Assembly (NCBI GenBank): GCA_045627525.1
Contig: JAZQNW010000001.1
Span: 62,001-126,000 of the forward strand
Direction: 5' to 3'
Length of the DNA: 64,000 nucleotides
DNA from: CAG-877 sp045627525
GTDB lineage: Bacteria > Bacillota_I > Bacilli_A > RF39 > UBA660
Shown here one piece after another: positions 8,463-17,842 of this stretch (position 1 is the first letter of the stretch; every line of letters begins with the position of its first letter). The position numbers were made by a program, and so were the translations under genes. The notes below the pieces were generated by a model. It did not search any database. It saw only the letters and a program-made list of their open reading frames with translations, and was not told the origin of the DNA.

Positions 8463-8742
8463 TGAACAATTTGTTTGTGAAAATTGTTCTAAATTAGTAT
8501 CTCCATTAGGATATACAGCACGTGATCATTGTCCATATTGTCTATATTCAAAACACGTTGATATAATGCCTGGTGATAGAGAAAATAAATGTCAGGGGCT
8601 ATTAAAACCACATGGAATTGAGAAATTTAAAGACACATATAAAATCATATATAAATGTGAAAAATGCCATCAAAATCATAAAAATATAATTGCTAAAGAT
8701 GATAGCATGGAATTAATAATTGAATTATCAAAAGTCAATTAA
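8440..8742 (+). CDS. RNHCP domain zinc protein
   Basis: 100 aa from ATG 8440 (MKKFTMRDEQFVCENC), with AGGAAAG just upstream inside the patatin gene; the two overlap by 23 bases. Cys pairs at the N-terminus (CENC) and in ARDHCPYC match the RNHCP family, whose name motif is R-N-H-C-P, here with Asp in place of Asn. A further pair (CEKC) near the end probably completes a zinc site. The family has no settled function; it is a small cytosolic zinc-binding protein. Overlap with the patatin gene suggests co-expression. Confidence 0.8.
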   Translation: MKKFTMRDEQFVCENCSKLVSPLGYTARDHCPYCLYSKHVDIMPGDRENKCQGLLKPHGIEKFKDTYKIIYKCEKCHQNHKNIIAKDDSMELIIELSKVN

Positions 8743-8768
8743 AAAGTTGAGATATATCTCAACTTTTT
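8741..8768. terminator. Bidirectional terminator between RNHCP gene and spoVAE
   Basis: Arms AGTTGAGA and TCTCAACT (8745-8752 / 8757-8764) around a TATA loop with A and T runs on the two sides. It can end both converging transcription units. Confidence 0.85.
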
Positions 8769-9119
8769 TTAATCTATTGGTTTAAAAATAATAGAAAAAA
8801 CAAATGCAAATATTATTGCTGCCGTAATACCAGTTGCAGTTAAGTCAAACATTCCCATTAAAATTCCCATCAGACCACCACTATTAGCTTTTGCTAGGGC
8901 ACCATGTATTAATGAATGTCCAAAACTAGTAATAGGTAATATTGCACCGCCACCAACCTTTTTTATAATTAAATCATAAAAACTAAAACTATCTAAAGCT
9001 GCACCTAAAACTACCAAAATACTAGTTACATGGCCAGGAGTTAATTTAGTATTATCTAAAACAATTTGACTAATCATACAAATAAAACCACAAAATAAAA
9101 ATGAATTAATTAATAACAC
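8769..9119 (-). CDS. spoVAE: Stage V sporulation protein AE (SpoVAEb type)
   Basis: 116 aa; GTG start at 9119 overlapping the TAG stop of spoVAD. A hydrophobic protein with about four membrane segments and the family segments TPGHVTSILVVLGAALDSF and GGGAILPITSFGHSL. In B. subtilis, SpoVA proteins form the inner forespore membrane channel for dipicolinic acid uptake and release. It is the last gene of spoVAC-AD-AE and is followed by the bidirectional terminator at 8741-8768. Length is typical of SpoVAEb. Confidence 0.93.
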   Translation of the reverse strand: MLLINSFLFCGFICMISQIVLDNTKLTPGHVTSILVVLGAALDSFSFYDLIIKKVGGGAILPITSFGHSLIHGALAKANSGGLMGILMGMFDLTATGITAAIIFAFVFSIIFKPID

Positions 9120-10108
9120 TAAATCACCTCCAAACTAATAGCATGAGCAATGGAATTAATATTTTGCTTTTGATATAACATAGTTGGTGAAAATAATGCT
9201 CCAGTCGCAACTAATAAAACCCTTTTCAAATTTTTTTTCTTCATTTCATTAAAAACAAAACCATAATTAACCAATGCACTACATACAGGACCTGACCCTC
9301 CCGCATGAACATCAGATTGTTTTTCTAAATCATAAAGCATAACACCACAATCATTGTAATTTGATAAATCATAGTCATAAAATTTTTTCATACACTCAAT
9401 AACAATTTCCTTACCATACTTACCCAAATCTCCTGTAAGGATTAAATCATAATAATCAGGTTTTCTATTTAAATCTCTAAAATGATTAACTAATGTATCA
9501 ATTGCCGCTGGAGCCATAACTCTTCCCATATTATTAGGATCATTTTCCTCCATATCAATTATTTTTCCTAATGTAGCACTCTCAACTTTAATACAATCAG
9601 ATTTATTAGTTAATAAAATAGATGCAGCACCAGTTGCCGTAAAAGTTGATGTATTGGGTTTTAAAGCACCATATTCAGTAGGATTTCTAAATTGTTTTTC
9701 GCTACTCATATTATGAGATGAAACTATTGAAATAGCATTTTTAACATCACCTTTTTCAATAAAATTACTACCTATTATCATTCCTAAAACACTACTACTA
9801 CATGCTCCATAAATTCCAATAAAACTTTTTCCTACGCCCTCTGCTCCATATGTCGATGCTGATATTTGATTTAATAAATCACCGCCTATTACTAAATCAA
9901 CATCATCCTTTAAAAGACTATTCTTTCTAAGCAAAATTCTTAATGAATCCTTAACTAATTTAATTTCTGCTTTTTCAAAAGAATCCTCAGAAAAATATAA
10001 ATCATCATAACACTTATCAAAATACTTTCTTAAAGGTCCTTTTTTCTCATAAGGGCCAACTACACAAGCAGTATCTTTTACATATACATTATTATATTTA
10101 AAAGTCAT
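9119..10108 (-). CDS. spoVAD: Stage V sporulation protein AD
   Basis: 329 aa; ATG 10108 overlaps the TGA of spoVAC (ATGA). The sequence has the thiolase/ketosynthase-like fold signatures of SpoVAD, with a GIYGACSSSVLGMIIGS turn, TGAASILLT and AGGSGPVCSALVNYGFV. SpoVAD binds dipicolinic acid and docks on the SpoVAC/AE channel in the developing spore. Its presence with spoVAC and spoVAE in overlapping order makes the operon complete at the level of the conserved core. Confidence 0.95.
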   Translation of the reverse strand: MTFKYNNVYVKDTACVVGPYEKKGPLRKYFDKCYDDLYFSEDSFEKAEIKLVKDSLRILLRKNSLLKDDVDLVIGGDLLNQISASTYGAEGVGKSFIGIYGACSSSVLGMIIGSNFIEKGDVKNAISIVSSHNMSSEKQFRNPTEYGALKPNTSTFTATGAASILLTNKSDCIKVESATLGKIIDMEENDPNNMGRVMAPAAIDTLVNHFRDLNRKPDYYDLILTGDLGKYGKEIVIECMKKFYDYDLSNYNDCGVMLYDLEKQSDVHAGGSGPVCSALVNYGFVFNEMKKKNLKRVLLVATGALFSPTMLYQKQNINSIAHAISLEVI

Positions 10109-10548
10109 GCTCCACCCCCAATAAAATACCTAATCATCCCAAAAAACCAAGCTGAAACAACTCCGTATAAAATAACAGAACCAGCTAATTTAAAAATATT
10201 AGAACCTATTCCATATATTAATCCCTCTTTTTTGTAATCCAAAGCAGCGCTAGTCATAGAATGAGCAAATCCCGTAATAGGAATTAATAATCCACACTTA
10301 AATTTATTAACTAATTTATCAAAAAAGCCCAAAGCAGTTGCTAAACTAGCAACAAAAATAAACATTACTATTACACATGTACCAGCTTCACTTCTAGAAA
10401 TATGATACTTTAAACATAAAATTTCTATAATAGCTTCTCCCAAAAATCCAATAAAACCTCCAGCTAAAAAAGAGATTACAGCATTTTTTAACTTAGTCGT
10501 TTTTCCTAAATGACTATCAGCAACTTTTTTATAATCAACCATTCTCAT
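10105..10548 (-). CDS. spoVAC: Stage V sporulation protein AC
   Basis: 147 aa if translation begins at ATG 10548 (MRMVDYKKVADSHLGK), which follows GGTGA and gives the usual SpoVAC length. A GTG at 10629 would add 27 residues overlapping the end of sigF and the terminator hairpin at 10595-10617, and is less likely. The protein has several membrane helices and the family segments FLAGGFIGFLGEAI and PITGFAHSMTSAALDYKKEG. It is a component of the dipicolinic acid channel and the first gene of the spoVAC-AD-AE unit. Confidence 0.93.
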   Translation of the reverse strand: MRMVDYKKVADSHLGKTTKLKNAVISFLAGGFIGFLGEAIIEILCLKYHISRSEAGTCVIVMFIFVASLATALGFFDKLVNKFKCGLLIPITGFAHSMTSAALDYKKEGLIYGIGSNIFKLAGSVILYGVVSAWFFGMIRYFIGGGA

Positions 10549-10594
10549 CCATATATCACCAATAATATTATCCCCAAAATATTTTTTTTCATAC

Positions 10595-10617
10595 AAAAAG
10601 CTTAAAAAACTTAAGCT
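10595..10617 (-). terminator. Terminator-like hairpin at the end of sigF
   Basis: AGCTTAA and TTAAGCT (10599-10605 / 10611-10617) with a 5-nt loop and a TTTT run on the minus strand. It overlaps the sigF stop codon. It may reduce read-through from sigF into spoVAC. Confidence 0.6.
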
Positions 10618-11255
10618 CTTATTTGACACTTTAACTTTTCTAAAATTTTCCCCTCTTTTCTAGAAACTTGTACCTGTGATATTCCCATATTTCTGCTAGT
10701 TTCACTTTGGGTCATATCATTAAAATATCTGTCTATAATTAATTTCTTTTCATCTGATGACAATCCATTAATAGCAAATTTTAAATCTAAAATTTCATCA
10801 TTCATATTCTTCTCTTCATTAATAATAGAATTATATAAATCAGTATCATCATTATCAAAACTATAGTCAAGACTTTTAATGTCACTACAGGCACTAATAG
10901 CTTCAACAATTTTATCAGAATCAACTTCTAAAAATAATGATAATTCTGTTAATGTTGGTTCTCTACCTAAACGTTGACTCATAGCCTCCTTTGCCTTTTC
11001 AATACTATTATTTATTTTTACTAAATCACCACTAATTTTTACTAAATTACTCTCTCTAATATATTTTTTAACTTCACCACTAACATAATAATATGCATAA
11101 GTTGAAAATTTAACACCCAAATCTTTATCATAATTATTATAAGCATTTATTAGTCCCATCATTCCAACTTGATACAAATCATCTTTTTCAAAATATTTTG
11201 CATATCTACCAATAATTCCATATACTAAACCCTCATAATTTAGTAACTCATCCAT
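10611..11255 (-). CDS. sigF: Sporulation sigma factor, SigF type
   Basis: 214 aa. Region 2 (DDLYQVGMMGLINAYNNYD, VKFSTYAYYYVSGEVKKYIR), region 3 (RLGREPTLTELSLFLEV) and region 4 (MTQSETSRNMGISQVQVSR) are all visible. The QVQVSR helix and the short group-3 architecture are those of SigF/SigG/SigB-type factors. It lies directly before spoVAC, as sigF lies before the spoVA operon in B. subtilis, which favours SigF (forespore) over SigG. The anti-sigma pair spoIIAA/spoIIAB, usually just upstream, is absent here; a sortase gene unit precedes instead. It is shorter than B. subtilis SigF (about 255 aa) at the N-terminus. Confidence 0.85.
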   Translation of the reverse strand: MDELLNYEGLVYGIIGRYAKYFEKDDLYQVGMMGLINAYNNYDKDLGVKFSTYAYYYVSGEVKKYIRESNLVKISGDLVKINNSIEKAKEAMSQRLGREPTLTELSLFLEVDSDKIVEAISACSDIKSLDYSFDNDDTDLYNSIINEEKNMNDEILDLKFAINGLSSDEKKLIIDRYFNDMTQSETSRNMGISQVQVSRKEGKILEKLKCQIRA

Positions 11256-11350
11256 TTTTTCTCTTTCATCACCTCACGCATTAACTATAAAACTAATTTA
11301 AAATAATTTCTACAATTACGACAATCTCTTACAAATAATTCAATCAACAA

Positions 11351-11374
11351 AAAAAGACTAAAATTTTAGTCTTT
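11351..11374 (-). terminator. Terminator of the class B sortase unit
   Basis: AAAGACTA and TAGTCTTT (11353-11360 / 11367-11374) form an almost perfect palindrome followed by a T run on the minus strand; it contains the sortase stop codon (11366-11368). Confidence 0.85.
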
Positions 11375-12130
11375 CATATTATAAATTAATTTAGCATGTA
11401 AAACTAATCTCTCCCTACTATTATAACAAGTAGACAAAGTTATTATTTTATCATCAGAATTTACTTCAACATTATAATTATTCAAACTACGATTCTTTAA
11501 TATATTTAAAAATCTCATATAATCATTTTTATTATCAAAATTAGTTTTTATATAATCGTCCGTTTCAGCTATACGATAAACGCTAAACACTTCATAAATA
11601 TAGCTATTATCTAATGATGCTATTTTAACAAATTTATTATTACTATTTAAATACTCATTACTAATAGTATTTTTTAATGTACCAAACATCGTACCATCTA
11701 CTCTACCATGACCATAAATAATAGTATTATAGTCATTAAATAAATTATTACGATAATCCATAAATATCCAACCAGCATTATTAGAAGTTTTATCAAAAGA
11801 ATGATTTAAATAATAAGAATTATCATTATGCTTTAAAATTGGATAATTAATATTAGTTCCATCAACTTTAATCCAACCAACAACTTCATTATTTTCTTTC
11901 AATAAATTTGAAAAATCAACATTTAGATAATCATTAGAACTAGAATTAGAATCAGAATTACAATCATCACATGTACTAATATATTGAATATTAACCAAAT
12001 CATCAATATCTTCAATATTTTTTTTCGTTTTTTCATTATCTAAAAACCATAATCCTATATTTATAGTTGACCATAAAAATACTAAAGAAATGACTAATAT
12101 AAAGGCTAATTCTTTTCTAATTCTTTTCAT
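11366..12130 (-). CDS. Class B sortase
   Basis: 254 aa with an N-terminal membrane anchor (about residues 8-29), a Ser/Asn-rich linker, and a sortase B catalytic domain. GWIKVDGTNINYPIL, YYLNHSFD and GWIFMDYRN are typical class B elements. The catalytic residues are His141 (IIYGHG), Cys235 (TLSTC) and an Arg at 239 or 241 (SRERLVLHA). It joins surface proteins to the cell wall or to one another. It overlaps the upstream 699-aa surface protein, which carries an IPNT-type sorting region and is the most likely substrate. It is the last gene of a three-gene unit with the VWA protein. Confidence 0.92.
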   Translation of the reverse strand: MKRIRKELAFILVISLVFLWSTINIGLWFLDNEKTKKNIEDIDDLVNIQYISTCDDCNSDSNSSSNDYLNVDFSNLLKENNEVVGWIKVDGTNINYPILKHNDNSYYLNHSFDKTSNNAGWIFMDYRNNLFNDYNTIIYGHGRVDGTMFGTLKNTISNEYLNSNNKFVKIASLDNSYIYEVFSVYRIAETDDYIKTNFDNKNDYMRFLNILKNRSLNNYNVEVNSDDKIITLSTCYNSRERLVLHAKLIYNMKD

Positions 12131-14229
12131 TATATTTCATCCAATTCATTTTTCTTTTTTGTTAATTTTTTATTATATTTATGATAAATAATATAACCGA
12201 TTATAATTAATAAAGATAAACTTGAAATCAAAACATATTTCCATATTTTATCAATTGTATTAGGAATATCAACATTATCTTGATTTTTATTATTATCATC
12301 ATTACCTGGAATTATAGGGTGATTCTTTTTACTATTATTTACATCAAGTATATATTTTCCTTCGCTATAAGTTACATTATAACCAGTAACTTTTAAATCA
12401 CCACTATTAGAAACAATAACTTCAAGCGAATCATCTAATTTATTATAACCAGATTTATTAGCAACTTGTTTTAAATAATAACGTTGGCCTGGAACTAAAT
12501 TAGTAAAATCTAATCCATCAGAAATTTTATTAGTTAAACCACTATCAGAATATAATTCAAATTTATTATCAGAATCATTTTTAGAATTAACTAATACATC
12601 TAAATTAATATTAGCAACTTTAAAATTAGTTACAGAATCATAATTATCATCTTTTAATACATAGTTGTTAGTAGATATTGCCCCACTTAAACTAACTACA
12701 TTAGATACATTTCTAACTAAATCATTTCCAGCAACATACTTAGAATAAATTGAAATTGTTTCATTTGGTAAAAGTGAATTTATTTTGACATATTTATCAT
12801 TAAGTAATTCATATCCAGAGCCTGAAATAAATGAACAATCATCAGACTTTTCTTCTACTAAAACATCTTTTATTGGAAAATTATTAGTATTAGTAATATC
12901 TGTTTTAAATTTTACGACATTTCCCTTAGAATAAAACGAATTATAATTAACAATATTTGAAACTATATTAACATCAAATGTTCCTAATTCCTCTTTCCAC
13001 TCACCAACTACAATAACATCTTCATTTGGCATTTTAAAAGTATTATCACTATACCAACCTAAAAATTTATAACCTGCTACATCAGAAACATTATCTAATG
13101 TAACTTTAGAGCCAGGAACATATGATTTAGTAGCTGGTAATAAGCTTGCTGCATTAGGTGGTAAAACATTACCTTGAAATTTATAAATAACTTTATACTT
13201 TTGTTGCTCAAATTTACCAACAAAATGAACTGTTTTATTTGGCATTTCAAATGAACCATCATCTACATCAGTATCTTCTGTTGTCCATCCTAAAAATTTA
13301 TAACCATTAACAATACTTCCTGCTTGTAAATTATCTACTTCTACATAATCACCAACACCATAGTGACTTGCTGTAGGTAAACTATAATCATCAGGTGTTT
13401 CACCTTCGATCGAATAAATAACTTGCTGCTTACTTTTTTCAATAAAACTACCTTTCAAAGTGACATTTTTATTAGGCATATTAAATGTATTATTAGCAAT
13501 CTCAACATCATTACTAGTCCATCCACTAAAAACGTAACCTTGAATATTTATATCATTTAATAAACCAACTGAATTACCAACAGCATAACTCATATCTCCT
13601 GGTAAACTAGGCGCATTACTAGGAACAACACCATCATATTCATAATGAACAGTATACATATCAACATTATTTTTACCCATAATAGCATGAACTGTATTAG
13701 ATGATGTACTAAAATTGCCCTCTCTAGCATATGCAGTATTGTAAAAATCTAAACGTTTACCAGTTTGAACAACAGGAGTAGTTGTAGTAATACCAACTGT
13801 TATTTTACATCCTGCTTGCAAATTTTTAACTTTAAATGATGCTATGCCACTATCATAGTCATAAACTAATCCAGCAGCACCATCAACTACATAACCAGGA
13901 CAACTAATTGTATCATTTCCTTGTAAAGTTGCTCCTATTGTTCCATCACTACTAGATACAAATTTTTTAAAAGTTAAACCTTCAGGAATTTTATCCTCAA
14001 CATAAATATAATCACTTGTAACTTCAGCCTTAGTAGTACTATTTGAAGTAACTACTAAAGCATCTTTACCATCATATAAAACATCTATGTAATAAGTTAA
14101 ATCTGTATTTCCAGCAACTTGAATATCATCAACTGTATTAGCAAATGATGATGATATAAAAGCTACCATTATTAAAATTAAGCTACAAAACAAAACTAAA
14201 TATATTTTCTTTTTTCTATTTTTTTTCAT
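12130..14229 (-). CDS. Large surface protein with InlB-type repeats, CnaB-like domain and sorting signal
   Basis: 699 aa. A signal peptide (about residues 8-30) leads to an adhesin-like N-terminal domain. Three InlB B-type/Flg_new repeats (about 196-410) each contain a GYxFxGW core and an F.MPN..V strand. A DUF11-like beta domain follows (about 415-520), then a CnaB/SpaA-like domain (about 545-640; VPGQRYYLKQVANKSGY). The C-terminus reads VDIPNTIDKIW, then a membrane helix and a KKLTKKKNE tail, which is a sorting-signal layout with an IPNT variant of LPxTG. It overlaps the class B sortase gene, its likely anchoring enzyme. A pilus backbone or adhesin role is inference. Confidence 0.8.
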   Translation of the reverse strand: MKKNRKKKIYLVLFCSLILIMVAFISSSFANTVDDIQVAGNTDLTYYIDVLYDGKDALVVTSNSTTKAEVTSDYIYVEDKIPEGLTFKKFVSSSDGTIGATLQGNDTISCPGYVVDGAAGLVYDYDSGIASFKVKNLQAGCKITVGITTTTPVVQTGKRLDFYNTAYAREGNFSTSSNTVHAIMGKNNVDMYTVHYEYDGVVPSNAPSLPGDMSYAVGNSVGLLNDINIQGYVFSGWTSNDVEIANNTFNMPNKNVTLKGSFIEKSKQQVIYSIEGETPDDYSLPTASHYGVGDYVEVDNLQAGSIVNGYKFLGWTTEDTDVDDGSFEMPNKTVHFVGKFEQQKYKVIYKFQGNVLPPNAASLLPATKSYVPGSKVTLDNVSDVAGYKFLGWYSDNTFKMPNEDVIVVGEWKEELGTFDVNIVSNIVNYNSFYSKGNVVKFKTDITNTNNFPIKDVLVEEKSDDCSFISGSGYELLNDKYVKINSLLPNETISIYSKYVAGNDLVRNVSNVVSLSGAISTNNYVLKDDNYDSVTNFKVANINLDVLVNSKNDSDNKFELYSDSGLTNKISDGLDFTNLVPGQRYYLKQVANKSGYNKLDDSLEVIVSNSGDLKVTGYNVTYSEGKYILDVNNSKKNHPIIPGNDDNNKNQDNVDIPNTIDKIWKYVLISSLSLLIIIGYIIYHKYNKKLTKKKNELDEI

Positions 14230-14240
14230 ATCATCACCAC

Positions 14241-17207
14241 CTATTCTATTACAAATGGATTAGATGTTGACCCATCTCCATCAATTGTTCTAATTCCTGG
14301 CTTTAAAGATACAGCTGGTCTAATACCTCGACCATAATATATAGGACTAGTATCTAAATCACCATTAGCATATAAATTCAAAGAATTAGCTCCATATGGT
14401 CCACCAAAATAATATGGAGTCATAGTCCACCAATATGTTCCAGTCCATAAATAGAAATTACTATTTGCTTTCCAAACTCTACCACCAGCTAAAGTTACTT
14501 CATCCCCAGTTAATAAAGCAATTGGATAAGTAAGTTTACCATTTCCTTTACTATCAGAAACTGTATAACTAAATGTCTTATTATCACAAGTAAGAACTGG
14601 TTGATGTAAATTATCAAGATTCTGTCCTGCTTTAAAATATAAATAATTTAAAGCATTCCCATCTTTATCCCATCCGGCATATTCCTGAATAGTTCTATCA
14701 TTACACCAAACTGTATCTTCCAAATAACTTCCATATTTAATTAAATTTTTAGCATACCAAGTATCAATTGTACTTTTAGCACCAGAACTATTTTCATTAG
14801 TTGAATCCGTAGTCATTTCTGTTAAAGTTTGAGATAATAATTTTCCATTAGTTAAAGTAATATAATATGCACTACCCAAATTTCTAACTGGAGGCTTATC
14901 TATAAAATAAATATAATTAACGTTTGAACAATGATCATCTTCTGAAAAACAACTATAGTGATATCCACTTTCAGTTTTTCCAGCTATCTTTTCATAGTCA
15001 TCTTTCCAATTTTTAATTTTACTAGTCATAGTATTTTTTAAAGTATATTCTCCTGTAGTACTATCATAAGTAACATCATTACCATAAACAATATTATAAT
15101 TTTCTATAGTAGATGCTACTTCACCATTAGTAAAAGTTGTATAATTAATTGTTTTTACATCATTACTTCTTGTTACATATTTAACTTCACTACAAGTATT
15201 ATCACTTTCTGATAAACATGTATATAAATATTGATTACCATCACCAACAGCGTAAGTATCATTCCATACTCTATTTTCACCATCTACCAAAGTATAAAGA
15301 CCACTTTGCTGATCATATGTAACATTTTCTGAATAAATATAATTTGATGTTTCTATATCACTCAATTTAGATTCTGTCTTACCACCAATTCCTACAATAG
15401 AACCAGTAGTATCTTTAGTAGAATAAACTTTACCATACATATAACCTTCATAAGCAATTGAATTAGAATTATTAATCCAATTAGTTCCTATATGAACATC
15501 ACTGCCACTAGCAGTACAACTTCCATCATCATTTGGAGTACCATTATAAACAATTTTTACACCACCAGTATCAGTTGTTCTAACAATTTTCCAACAAAAA
15601 TTAGCAAATCTCAAATTATTATTGTTAATATCACCACGATAATAATATATTGGATAATTATTATCTTTTGTACTAGCCATTTCATATAATCCCTTACCAT
15701 TGGTATCACTAGATATGGCACCAAAACTAATAGAATTAGAAACAAAATCACTTGCTTTATTATCTAAAACTGCATTACTTGATATTAATTGATATAACGT
15801 TTGTGCTTCAGCAATTTGACCATTCATTGATTTATTTAACGATAATTTAGACCATTTAGCGCGAATTGTAACATCTTCTTCTGGCATTTCAAAATGATTA
15901 GATCCAAGCATTTTTACATCTTCATTTATAATTTCCCAACCACTAAATTTATAATTTTCACATACTGGAATCATAGGACTAACTTCTACTGAGTCAAAAA
16001 CTGATTGTGTAGAATTAGAAGGAACATTAGTTGCTAAACATCCTTCAGGACTATTTGATTCATATATAACTTTATAATTATCAGCTAATATAGGAGTTTT
16101 TGTACTAGTAACAGATTCAATTTTTCCATTTAATTCCGAATTAACAACTTCTTTTGTATTAGTTGGATATATTCCACCAACATTCAATAAATCATTATTT
16201 AAACTAACATCTATATACATCTTTTCAGTAAATCCTGTCTTGACTCCATCAAGATTCCATATTATTTCAGGCTCAGTAGAATTATTATTCAATTCAAAGC
16301 TACCAGAAGTTACTGAAATTTCTTCTTTATTAACATTGAAATATCTGCTATCAATATAATCTGTAATTTTAAAACTATCATAATCAACTGGAGATACAGC
16401 AGCTGCATATAAAATTGAATTTAAATTATTAACATTGGCATTAAATTGATAATCACTTACATTAGAAAGTTGACTAGCTAATGTATCACCCATTTCATAT
16501 TGAACACCATTAATAGTTAAAAATGGATATTCACTTTTTAAATAATTATATTGTGCTAATTCATTTGGAGAATCCGAATTAGGATAACCATCAGTAAAGA
16601 ATAATACAACACAGTCATGATTACTCTCTTTTTGATAATTTTTCAAAAGAATATCAACATTTTTTAATGCTTGATAATAATTTGTATTACCTTCAGCGCT
16701 TAAACCATTTACAGCATCAACCAAATTTTCCACATTATTAGTAAATTCAGAAACAATTGTTGATGAAGTATTAAAATCTACTAAAGCTATCCTATTATTA
16801 CTATCAGCTAATAATGATCTTATTACACCAATTGTATCTGACTTTAATTGTTCCAATTTTACTATTGATTGACCATCTTTATTTTTAATAGATTCATTCA
16901 TACTACCAGAAGTATCTAAAACTAATATTACGTCATTATATTCTTTATGAGTTTTTATTACACTATCAAGAGTAAATGTAATTCTAGCTTTTCCTTTTGA
17001 TATCCAATGAGCTTCTTTTTTTATTTGCCATGATCCCTGATCACCATGTGAATAATCCAACTTAGAAGAATTAATAAGAATTTCAGAAACAGGAACCATT
17101 TGTGAAAAGGCAGATGGTAATAAAGCTATAGCTATTAAAATAAAAACCAAAACAAATGTTATAATTGTAAACTTTCTTTTCTCAATTTTCTTTAAAAATT
17201 TATTCAT
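14241..17207 (-). CDS. VWA-domain surface protein with InlB-type repeat and DUF6273-like C-terminus
   Basis: 988 aa. A basic stretch and one hydrophobic helix (about residues 12-35) target it to the membrane or outside. A von Willebrand A domain (about 90-270) has the metal-site motif DTSGSMNES and FFTDGYPNSDS. One InlB-type repeat follows (about 390-455; YKFSGWEI, FEMPEEDV). The rest is Asn/Tyr/Ser-rich with Cys pairs and ends in WWTMTPYYF..., GRGIRPAVSLKPG and GDGSTSNPFVIE, the ending of DUF6273-like secreted proteins. No sorting signal is seen. It is first in a VWA-repeat protein-sortase unit, an arrangement like a tip adhesin with its pilus sortase; that reading is inference. Confidence 0.8.
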   Translation of the reverse strand: MNKFLKKIEKRKFTIITFVLVFILIAIALLPSAFSQMVPVSEILINSSKLDYSHGDQGSWQIKKEAHWISKGKARITFTLDSVIKTHKEYNDVILVLDTSGSMNESIKNKDGQSIVKLEQLKSDTIGVIRSLLADSNNRIALVDFNTSSTIVSEFTNNVENLVDAVNGLSAEGNTNYYQALKNVDILLKNYQKESNHDCVVLFFTDGYPNSDSPNELAQYNYLKSEYPFLTINGVQYEMGDTLASQLSNVSDYQFNANVNNLNSILYAAAVSPVDYDSFKITDYIDSRYFNVNKEEISVTSGSFELNNNSTEPEIIWNLDGVKTGFTEKMYIDVSLNNDLLNVGGIYPTNTKEVVNSELNGKIESVTSTKTPILADNYKVIYESNSPEGCLATNVPSNSTQSVFDSVEVSPMIPVCENYKFSGWEIINEDVKMLGSNHFEMPEEDVTIRAKWSKLSLNKSMNGQIAEAQTLYQLISSNAVLDNKASDFVSNSISFGAISSDTNGKGLYEMASTKDNNYPIYYYRGDINNNNLRFANFCWKIVRTTDTGGVKIVYNGTPNDDGSCTASGSDVHIGTNWINNSNSIAYEGYMYGKVYSTKDTTGSIVGIGGKTESKLSDIETSNYIYSENVTYDQQSGLYTLVDGENRVWNDTYAVGDGNQYLYTCLSESDNTCSEVKYVTRSNDVKTINYTTFTNGEVASTIENYNIVYGNDVTYDSTTGEYTLKNTMTSKIKNWKDDYEKIAGKTESGYHYSCFSEDDHCSNVNYIYFIDKPPVRNLGSAYYITLTNGKLLSQTLTEMTTDSTNENSSGAKSTIDTWYAKNLIKYGSYLEDTVWCNDRTIQEYAGWDKDGNALNYLYFKAGQNLDNLHQPVLTCDNKTFSYTVSDSKGNGKLTYPIALLTGDEVTLAGGRVWKANSNFYLWTGTYWWTMTPYYFGGPYGANSLNLYANGDLDTSPIYYGRGIRPAVSLKPGIRTIDGDGSTSNPFVIE

Positions 17208-17273
17208 ATCATCACCTACAATAAAAACTACCTATTATCATTATTTATCATATCATAAAAATAATACAAAAAA

Positions 17274-17292
17274 AAGAGTTTTAATAACTCTT
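17274..17292 (-). terminator. Terminator of the nrd operon
   Basis: AAGAGTT and AACTCTT (17274-17280 / 17286-17292) around a 5-nt loop, with a T run on the minus strand; the nrdG stop is at its edge. Confidence 0.8.
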
Positions 17293-17842
17293 AAATAAAT
17301 AAATACGCTGGTTTCTCCATTTTTTTACTAGTACTTTTAGAACTAGAATATTGTGTAACTAATTCTACTCTTTCATTTTCTAAACTTTTTTTAACATCAA
17401 TAATCCTCTGATTTTTAGATCCTCTAAAATAAATATCTAAACTTTTTTCTTCTAATATAAATTTTCCATCAACTAAAACATCTATATAATTTAAAAGTTC
17501 TCTTTGTTTTGGATTAAGCAAAATTTTTTCATAAGTAAATCCACTATAACACCAAACATTAAGTCCCATATCATGAGCAGCTTTACATACTTCAACTAAT
17601 GCTTCAGCTTGGCACATAGGATCTCCACCAGATAAAGTAATTCCATCTTGACCTTTTATTTTTTTTAATTCATCGATTACTTCTGATGTATCTACTAAAA
17701 ATCCTCCATTAAAATCATGAGTTTGTGGGTTATGGCAGCCTTTGCAGTGATGTGGACACCCTTGAGTCCACAACACTGTTCTAATACCTTCTCCATCGAC
17801 AATTGAATCAGGTTGTAAATCAGCTGCTAATCTAAGCTGCAT
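17291..17842 (-). CDS. nrdG: Anaerobic ribonucleotide reductase activating protein
   Basis: 183 aa. A small radical SAM enzyme that installs the glycyl radical on NrdD. The CxxxCxxC cluster motif is CPHHCKGC (Cys29, Cys33, Cys36); SGGDPM is the SAM-binding glycine motif, and DGEGIRTVLW is typical of NrdG. The C-terminal 25 residues (Ser/Lys-rich, after LVTQYSSSKS) look like an extra tail. Its ATG lies inside the end of the small glycyl-radical ORF (11-base overlap), so nrdD, the small ORF and nrdG form one operon ended by the hairpin at 17274-17292. Confidence 0.95.
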   Translation of the reverse strand: MQLRLAADLQPDSIVDGEGIRTVLWTQGCPHHCKGCHNPQTHDFNGGFLVDTSEVIDELKKIKGQDGITLSGGDPMCQAEALVEVCKAAHDMGLNVWCYSGFTYEKILLNPKQRELLNYIDVLVDGKFILEEKSLDIYFRGSKNQRIIDVKKSLENERVELVTQYSSSKSTSKKMEKPAYLFI

